Positions 42,081-47,486 of a stretch of DNA of 47,486 bases are shown here, piece after piece (position 1 is the stretch's first letter; each line of letters begins with the position of its first letter). Where the stretch lies: contig JAISIN010000018.1 of the NCBI GenBank assembly GCA_031262085.1, positions 1 through 47,486 of the forward strand, in the 5' to 3' direction. The notes beneath the pieces were generated by a model, which ran no database searches, was not told where the DNA came from, and saw nothing but the letters and a program-made list of their open reading frames with translations. This stretch comes from Prevotellaceae bacterium. GTDB lineage: Bacteria > Bacteroidota > Bacteroidia > Bacteroidales > Bacteroidaceae. A program made the translations under genes and the position numbers.

Positions 42081-43602
42081 TCTTATACCCCAACTGATTT
42101 TTCATCTTAGGCGCATGTTCGCATCGCGGATCGGGATAATCCCAGCAGTCGGGACCATACGCCTTGATGGTGTCGCTCCAGCAGCGGTTTTGTGCTTTGT
42201 AGCACAGATCGAAGATGTCGCACTTGCGGCACGGGCTGCTCTCTTGAATCTCCTCGCGCGGGATGTTCATCAGTTTCTCGGCTTGAGGTGAGTTCCATAC
42301 GCTCTTCAGGTTGCTGTGTTTCACGTTGCCGATGAGGAAGCGCGGGTTCCAGTAGAGCTGCTCGCAGATGCTCACATGGCCGTCGGGCAGAATGAAAAAG
42401 TGCGAGGTAAGCGCCGAGCAGCGATGACCTTTAAAGAGCAGACAACCCCCTCCGTCGCACCGGTATTTCTGTTCGAGCGCTTCCCGATTGAGCACAATCG
42501 GGAACGGCGCCTGCGGCACGAAATGCTCTTCTATGTAGTCGAACAGGCTAATCGCTTGCTGTTTGCCGGGTTTCAGGTGCGAAAGCTCCTTGTAAGGCTT
42601 CGTGATGGAATTGCTCACGGGCGTGATGCGCCAGTCGTGCAGATGCTTCAAGCCGGAGAGAAAGGCATACATCCGTTCCATCACATCGACGTTGCAGTTG
42701 GCAGTGGTGAGGACGGTAGCAATCTGGTATTTTAGTCCGCTTTCATCGAGGCGTAGCAAGCTCTGCTTCATTCGTTCGGCATAGCCGCTGTCGGCAGCGA
42801 TGGTCTCGGTGAGAATGTCTGCATCCACCGCATCGAGCGACACCTGTACGGCATGGCGGAAGCGGGTGCGTTGCAGTTTTTCGATATGAACGGCAGTGAG
42901 CGGAATCTTGGTCGATACGAAATCGGGTGCAATGTCGCGTTCAACCAAGGCGGAGAGAATCGTTTCCCAGTCGGGGTGCAGGAACACCTCGCCTCCCATC
43001 AGATTAACTTGCTGCACGGGCAGTGCAGCCGCTTCGTCGATCAGCTTCAGTATGCGCAGGGTGGAGAGCGGATTGCGTACCTGCGTCTGTGTGTCGGCAT
43101 AGCAATAGCGGCATTGCGTGGTGCAGCGATTGTTCAGCATGAAGGTCACTTGCAGCGGACCGGTGGTCAGGCGGCGCGAGTAGACATTGGTCAGGAAGCC
43201 GGTATTCTCAGCCGGTTCCATCTCGCGGAAGCGATAGTCGGCGCCTGCCTTTTCGAGTGGAATGAGCACCTGCTCCGGGAAGTAGATATGGTTGCTTCCC
43301 CACGTCACGAAGAATTCTTCATCGTTTTCTATGAAGGGGAGCACCCGTTCGAACATCTTACTGCGTCCGTAGCCGCAGTGTGCTGCGATGAGCTGTAGAT
43401 TCTCTTCCAGTGTTCGCCGGTGGGTGAAGAAGCTGAAAATGGAAGCGTGTACCGGATGTATAAACGACTTCCAGTTGCGGCTGCCCACTCCCTCCCATCC
43501 CGGCTTGGAAAAGATGATCCAGCGGAGTTCGTCGTCGCGCAACCCGTATCCCGGGTTGAGGATGTAACAGCTATTACTGTCGGGGAGCAGTAGGTTCATC
43601 AT
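42025..43602 (-). CDS. Radical SAM/SPASM peptide maturase
   Basis: 525 residues. The radical SAM cluster is CTTQCRYC (Cys160, 164, 167) within LNNRCTTQCRYCYADTQTQ. The C-terminal SPASM-like region has many Cys: CDGGGC, HRCSAL, GHVSICEQ, SSPCRKCDIFDLC, NRCW and GPDCWDYPDPRC. About 140 residues precede the core and may recognise the leader peptide. Layout and context fit the Bacteroidales double-glycine (GG) RiPP systems with a SPASM maturase. The ATG pair at 43602/43599 lies inside the precursor gene, overlapping its last 29 bp, preceded by GGAGG at optimal spacing to the second ATG. Modification type (for example thioether or C-C link) cannot be told. The last 25 residues extend past the usual Cys region and overlap the RNase HI gene. 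Confidence 0.88.
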   Translation of the reverse strand: MMNLLLPDSNSCYILNPGYGLRDDELRWIIFSKPGWEGVGSRNWKSFIHPVHASIFSFFTHRRTLEENLQLIAAHCGYGRSKMFERVLPFIENDEEFFVTWGSNHIYFPEQVLIPLEKAGADYRFREMEPAENTGFLTNVYSRRLTTGPLQVTFMLNNRCTTQCRYCYADTQTQVRNPLSTLRILKLIDEAAALPVQQVNLMGGEVFLHPDWETILSALVERDIAPDFVSTKIPLTAVHIEKLQRTRFRHAVQVSLDAVDADILTETIAADSGYAERMKQSLLRLDESGLKYQIATVLTTANCNVDVMERMYAFLSGLKHLHDWRITPVSNSITKPYKELSHLKPGKQQAISLFDYIEEHFVPQAPFPIVLNREALEQKYRCDGGGCLLFKGHRCSALTSHFFILPDGHVSICEQLYWNPRFLIGNVKHSNLKSVWNSPQAEKLMNIPREEIQESSPCRKCDIFDLCYKAQNRCWSDTIKAYGPDCWDYPDPRCEHAPKMKNQLGYKITSVRNRQESPPTQPSPI

Positions 43603-43783
43603 TGCCTCCGGTGTTTGTACCGGTGTGTATTACGCCGTTGGTGAAACAACCCAAGCCGCAATCTCTCTCGAACTTTTCCATACCTCCCTGTACCTCGAAC
43701 AGTTGGTCGAAGTCCATGATTTCGTCCTTGAGAACAGTTGGTTGGTTCTCTTGGTTCTTTCTCTTTTTTGTTGTCATACTCAT
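43574..43783 (-). CDS. Double-glycine RiPP precursor peptide
   Basis: 69 residues. A leader of 34 residues ends in FDQLFEVQGG, a double-glycine cleavage site for a C39 peptidase, which the neighbouring exporter carries. The predicted core (residues 35-69) starts MEKFERDCGLGCFTNG and continues with a Thr/Asn/Gly-rich tail ending TAPRQ. Two Cys in a CGLGC motif and several Thr and Asn are possible modification sites. The first ATG (MSM) is at 43783; Met3 is an alternative start. It lies 19 bp after the HlyD gene and overlaps the maturase start. Family placement (Bacteroidales GG natural-product precursor) is by leader pattern and context. Confidence 0.85.
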   Translation of the reverse strand: MSMTTKKRKNQENQPTVLKDEIMDFDQLFEVQGGMEKFERDCGLGCFTNGVIHTGTNTGGNDEPTAPRQ

Positions 43784-43802
43784 GATGTTTTAAAGGGTTT
43801 TT

Positions 43803-44948
43803 CTATGATTTGTTTGCGAACAACTCCATCACCGGCGTAAATATCCGGCTCAGGATGCTCCGGTCTGAAGTGATGATCTCCGCCTTTCCGGTCAGTCCCA
43901 CGTCATACGCTATTTCGTTTCGGTTGGTGGTGAGCAATCCGTCGGGGAAGCCGATATCGACGGCGTAGTTCTTGGTAGACGGCACATACGTGACGGAGGC
44001 AACCTTGCCCGTGAGATAGCCATACGTATGTATCGGGTACTTACTCAGCTCGATATTGACCCGGTTGCCGACCGCGATCTCTGCTACTTGGTCTTGCGAC
44101 AGCCTGACATGTCCTACGGGTAGTCCGGTTTGTTCGGTAATCACCGAGCAGACGGTATCTCCCTCGCTGACCACGTTGCTGATTCCCCAGCTCTTGCCCA
44201 GCACCACGATGCCTGCGCTACGGCTGCGTATCAGGTAGCGTGCTTCCCATGCCTTGAGGCTGTTTACCATGTTCTCGTATGCCAGCTCCAGCCCCTTACG
44301 GTTCTGTGCCAGTTCGCGGCGGTGCTCTATTTGCAAGTCGAACAACTGACGTCGCGCGTTGAGGATATTCATCTCGTTCCTGAGCGTATCTCGTTCGAGT
44401 ATCTCCAACTCCTTTTGCAAGAACGTCACCTTCTGCTGAAAAACATCGAATTCGTCGTAAAAGCGGCAGGTACGTACCGCTTCCGTAAACTGCGTATAGG
44501 CTCCGGTCATCTCGCCCATGATCAGGTCGAAAGGGAATGCCTTCAGGCAATCGGAATTGTTGGTGCGGTAGTACTCCTCCACTTTGGTCAGCACGCGGCA
44601 AAACTCCTTCACATCGTCTAACGAGGCAGTGTTGCGAAGCATGCCCAGCGTGTCGTTGCGTTTCACCCGCTGCCGGTCTTCCACAAAGAAGCGGTCAATC
44701 ACCCCCGATCCGGTCGCCGTGATCCACTCTGTCTTGCCGCGATCGTCGATGGAGATGCCTGTCTCTACCGTATTGGGATAGGAGAAGAATACCGAACCCA
44801 AAATCAGCAGGGCAATCAGTCCGTAGATGATGTAACTGCCCGTGTATATCAGCCAGTGCGGAATGTCACCCAGCAGGTCGTTGTTCTCGCGACTGTATAT
44901 CTCTACCTTATCGGTAGCTTCCTTGTCTGCTTTGTATATCTCTTCCAT
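43803..44948 (-). CDS. HlyD-type membrane fusion protein
   Basis: 381 residues. One N-terminal membrane helix (LIYTGSYIIYGLIALLILGSVFF, about residues 34-56) is followed by a biotinyl-lipoyl-like start, a long alpha-helical hairpin (about 115-235) and a beta-barrel part with YLIRSRSAGIVVLGKSW and GLTGKAEIIT. This is the periplasmic adaptor that links the C39 ABC exporter to an outer-membrane component. It lies 22 bp after the exporter gene. Confidence 0.9.
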   Translation of the reverse strand: MEEIYKADKEATDKVEIYSRENNDLLGDIPHWLIYTGSYIIYGLIALLILGSVFFSYPNTVETGISIDDRGKTEWITATGSGVIDRFFVEDRQRVKRNDTLGMLRNTASLDDVKEFCRVLTKVEEYYRTNNSDCLKAFPFDLIMGEMTGAYTQFTEAVRTCRFYDEFDVFQQKVTFLQKELEILERDTLRNEMNILNARRQLFDLQIEHRRELAQNRKGLELAYENMVNSLKAWEARYLIRSRSAGIVVLGKSWGISNVVSEGDTVCSVITEQTGLPVGHVRLSQDQVAEIAVGNRVNIELSKYPIHTYGYLTGKVASVTYVPSTKNYAVDIGFPDGLLTTNRNEIAYDVGLTGKAEIITSDRSILSRIFTPVMELFANKS

Positions 44949-44970
44949 GATGTACTCTTTTCATGCCCTG

Positions 44971-47178
44971 TTATCCGGCATCTAATTCTAATTGATTCTT
45001 TACCAACTGATAATAGTCGCCTTGCGCCGCTATCAGTTTGTCGTGATTGCCCTGTTCGGTGATGATACCCTCTTTGAGTACCACGATGTTATCGGCATTG
45101 CGTACCGTGCTCAGTCGGTGCGCCACGATCACCACCGTCCGGTCGCGGAAGAAGCGTTCCAGATTTTGCTGAATGATGCGTTCATTGTCGGTATCCAGCG
45201 CATTGGTGGCTTCGTCGAAGAAGAGGTAGTCGGGATTACGGTACACGGCGCGGGCTATCAGGATGCGCTGTTTTTGTCCTTGGCTCAATCCCTGCCCGGT
45301 ATTGCCGATGCGGGTGTTGTACTTCAGCGGCAGCCCTTCGATGAAGCTGCGTATGTTCGCCATCTCTACGGCATAGAGCAACCGTCGGTGGTCTACTACC
45401 TCATCTTCGGGGGCGATGTTGCCCGCAATGGTATCGTTGAAGATAAATCCCTCTTGCATCACTACTCCGCAATGCTTGCGCCACTGCTTGAAGCTCATGT
45501 TCTGCAATGATTGTCCGCCGACGCATACCTGTCCTTCGGTAGGCGGATAGAACCCCAGCATCAACTTTATCAGCGTGGTCTTGCCGCTGCCGCTCAACCC
45601 TACGATGGCAGTAGTTTTGCCGGCAGGGATCTGGAGCGATACCCCTTTGATGACTTTCCGCGACCGTTCCGATCCGTAGGTGAAGATTACATTTTTGAGT
45701 GCGATGGGCTGTCCGCCGAGCGATCGCTCGTTGTCGTTCACGCTCATGGTCTCCGTCTCCTCATCGGGTTTGCTGTGTATCTCGCCCAGACGTTCCAAGC
45801 TGAGGTGTGCATCTTGTGCCTGCTGCATGAAGGAGACAAACTGCTCGATGGGTCCCTGCATCTGTCCGATGATGTACTGAATGGAGAGCATGATGCCCAG
45901 CGTGATGCTGCCGTTCAGCACGGCAGTAGCCGATAGTACGGTGATGAGTATGTTCTTCACCTCATTGATCAACACGGCGCCCACCTGTTGCCACTGTCCC
46001 AAGTTGAGCGACTTGATGTTGATATGAAACAGCGAAGCCTGTATGTTCTCCCACTCCCACCGCTTCTGCTGCTCGCATCCCAGCAGCTTGATGTCCTGCA
46101 TGCCGTAGATGAGCTGCATCAGGTTGTCCTGATTGACGGACATCTGCTCGAAGTTTTTGCGGTTCAGGTCTGCCCGCTTGTGCATGAACAGCTTTACCCA
46201 ACTCACATACAGGATGCTGAAGAAGAGAAACAGCAGAAAGATTTTCCAGTCATAGAGCGCCAGCACTCCGCCGAATATCACGATGGTGATCACCGCGAAG
46301 ACGATGCTGAGCACCGACTGCGTGAGGAAGGATTCGATGCGGCGGTGGTCTTCGATGCGTCGGATCAGGTCGCCTGCCAGCTTGCTGTCGAAGAATCGCA
46401 TGGGCAGACGCATCAGCTTGACCAAGAAGTCTGAGATGAGCGACACATTGACCCGCGTGCTGATGTGCAGCAGGATGGTGCGGCGTATCACCTCTATCAG
46501 GGTACGGCTGAACACCAGCATCAACTGTGCGGCAAGCACCAACTGGATGAAGTTCAGATTGCGGTGCCCGATGCCTTGGTCTACGATGGTCTGCGTCAGG
46601 AAGGGGAATGCCAATTGCAGCACGCTACCTGCCAGCAAGCCCAGCACCAATTGCACAATCATCTTCCGGTAGGGGCGCACGTAGCGCAGCAGATACCACA
46701 GCGAGATGCCCTCGTACTTGACGGGGGTGGTGTCGTAGAACTGCGGAGTAACCTCCAACAGCAGGGCGATGCCTTTCTCCATGCCCCCCTGCGAGGTACT
46801 GATCCAGCACTTTTTAAACTCCTCCTCCTCGTATTTCAGCAATCCGTAAGCCGGGTCGGCAATGTAGAAATAGCTCTTCCCTCTCTTTCGGGCAACCTTG
46901 TAGAGCACCACGAAGTGCATCTGGTTCCAATGCAGGATGCACGGCAGCTTGGGCTGCGCCTTCAGGCGATCGATGGTGGTTCGAACGCCTGTGGCGCGTA
47001 TGCCGATGCCGGCTGCCGCCTCGCTGATGCCTTGCAGGTTGACTCCGGTACGCTGGATGAACGACTGTTCGCGGAGCTGCTGCACGGAGAATCTCTTTCC
47101 GTAGTACTTGGCTATCATGCGCAGACAACTGGGTCCGCAGTCCATGGCATCGAGTTGTTTGTAGAAGGGAAATCTCAT
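44971..47178 (-). CDS. C39 peptidase-containing ABC exporter
   Basis: 735 residues, the normal length of bacteriocin-type exporters. The N-terminal C39 peptidase has its catalytic Cys in QLDAMDCGPSCLRMIAKYYG, His in QMHFVVLYKV and Asp in IADPAYGLLKYE; it should cleave after the GG of the precursor. Six membrane helices follow (about 160-440). The ATPase has Walker A GLSGSGKTTLIK, signature LSQGQKQRILIARA, Walker B YLFFDEATNALD and the H-loop VIVAHRLSTV. The ATG overlaps the upstream outer-membrane gene's stop (ATGA at 47175-47178), which supports one transcript. Confidence 0.95.
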   Translation of the reverse strand: MRFPFYKQLDAMDCGPSCLRMIAKYYGKRFSVQQLREQSFIQRTGVNLQGISEAAAGIGIRATGVRTTIDRLKAQPKLPCILHWNQMHFVVLYKVARKRGKSYFYIADPAYGLLKYEEEEFKKCWISTSQGGMEKGIALLLEVTPQFYDTTPVKYEGISLWYLLRYVRPYRKMIVQLVLGLLAGSVLQLAFPFLTQTIVDQGIGHRNLNFIQLVLAAQLMLVFSRTLIEVIRRTILLHISTRVNVSLISDFLVKLMRLPMRFFDSKLAGDLIRRIEDHRRIESFLTQSVLSIVFAVITIVIFGGVLALYDWKIFLLFLFFSILYVSWVKLFMHKRADLNRKNFEQMSVNQDNLMQLIYGMQDIKLLGCEQQKRWEWENIQASLFHINIKSLNLGQWQQVGAVLINEVKNILITVLSATAVLNGSITLGIMLSIQYIIGQMQGPIEQFVSFMQQAQDAHLSLERLGEIHSKPDEETETMSVNDNERSLGGQPIALKNVIFTYGSERSRKVIKGVSLQIPAGKTTAIVGLSGSGKTTLIKLMLGFYPPTEGQVCVGGQSLQNMSFKQWRKHCGVVMQEGFIFNDTIAGNIAPEDEVVDHRRLLYAVEMANIRSFIEGLPLKYNTRIGNTGQGLSQGQKQRILIARAVYRNPDYLFFDEATNALDTDNERIIQQNLERFFRDRTVVIVAHRLSTVRNADNIVVLKEGIITEQGNHDKLIAAQGDYYQLVKNQLELDAG

Positions 47179-47486
47179 AACCGGTTCTTCTGTGCACTGC
47201 CTGCGCCGCTGCCTTTATACTTGTTGTTTGCCGAGTTGAACTTATAGCGGATGGTCAGGCTCACCTGTCGGGAGTTGGCTTCATTCGTCTGGTTGATGAG
47301 GCGCAGCTTCCCGAAGTAGAGTTGTTGCCGCTGCTTGATGGTGCCAAAGAGGTCGGCGGCATAGAGCTGGAACGTCAGGTTGCCTTTCAGGAAGCTCTTG
47401 TACAGGCTGGTGTTCACGCCCCAGTAGGAGGAGAACTGATACATGTTCAGTTGATGTCCGCGACTGTTCCAATCCACATCCACATC
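47175..47486 (-). CDS. Outer-membrane beta-barrel protein, C-terminal part
   Basis: Only the last 103 residues are in the window; the frame is open to the edge. Alternating aromatic beta strands (QLNMYQFSSYWGVNTSLYKS, KGNLTFQLYAADLFG, RQVSLTIRYKF) ending in a short tail fit the outer-membrane beta-barrel family found beside Bacteroidales peptide exporters (PF14905-like, TonB-receptor-shaped). It is the first visible gene of the RiPP operon and overlaps the exporter by 4 bp. It may release the peptide or take it up. Confidence 0.75.
   Translation of the reverse strand, partial: DVDVDWNSRGHQLNMYQFSSYWGVNTSLYKSFLKGNLTFQLYAADLFGTIKQRQQLYFGKLRLINQTNEANSRQVSLTIRYKFNSANNKYKGSGAGSAQKNRL

Overview
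This window is from a Bacteroidota chromosome, most likely order Bacteroidales. Three things point there. Many genes follow the Bacteroidota -7 promoter element TAnnTTTG, and recognisable Shine-Dalgarno sites are rare. The families are typical of the group (WbqC, DUF2851, HTH lipoproteins, Rpn nucleases, double-glycine radical-SAM peptide systems). The housekeeping proteins (PolA, Mfd, MnmG, UvrC, YbeY) read like Bacteroidales versions. I cannot name the genus from sequence alone; a Tannerella- or Porphyromonas-like relative is plausible. I saw no rRNA, tRNA, CRISPR array or insertion sequence.

Layout. 1-2640: an AT-rich accessory segment on the minus strand with a clipped secreted protein, an HExxH lipoprotein and a membrane-tethered HTH lipoprotein. 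2970-19590: a housekeeping block. It holds polA, a polyprenyl diphosphate synthase, mfd, wbqC, then mnmG-apt-uvrC-dtd on the minus strand, queH divergent from a nucleoside-recognition membrane protein, and ybeY converging on a DUF2851 gene. A 16-bp sequence identical to the Bacillus subtilis parS consensus lies between mnmG and apt. 20009-24787: murQ, two unrelated P-loop ATPases and a periplasmic beta-lactamase-fold hydrolase, with a 22-bp tandem array growing out of the murQ 3' end.

24955-33426 is the most unusual region. Four consecutive plus-strand genes encode a four-zinc-ribbon protein, a 1160-residue Ser/Thr kinase with membrane segments and a C-terminal beta-rich domain, a zinc-ribbon protein with four CbxX/CbbX-type AAA+ modules (the first degenerate), and a zinc-ribbon/FHA protein. 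The kinase tail repeats a Thr-Leu-Arg-Pro motif with different codons each time, and the FHA protein carries a matching Thr-Ile-Arg-Pro just before its FHA domain. I infer a phospho-threonine circuit in which the kinase creates FHA docking sites and the FHA protein links it to the AAA+ machine. A GNAT acetyltransferase follows 10 bp downstream.

34010-42080: a remnant region with 23-bp palindromic repeats, then a MazG-like protein, deoC with a natural His6 stretch, a small unknown, a YgiQ radical SAM protein, an Rpn nuclease, an LPS-type kinase with a family-90-like glycosyltransferase, a nitroreductase and an RNase HI. 42025-47486 is a minus-strand peptide natural-product operon: an outer-membrane beta-barrel protein (clipped), a C39 peptidase/ABC exporter, an HlyD-type adaptor, a 69-residue double-glycine precursor and a radical SAM/SPASM enzyme.

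A recurring theme is short intergenic tandem arrays of about 22 bp. Three unrelated sequence families occur (2870-2933 and 19765-19850; 20819-21075; 34082-34173), two of them built from perfect or near-perfect palindromes.
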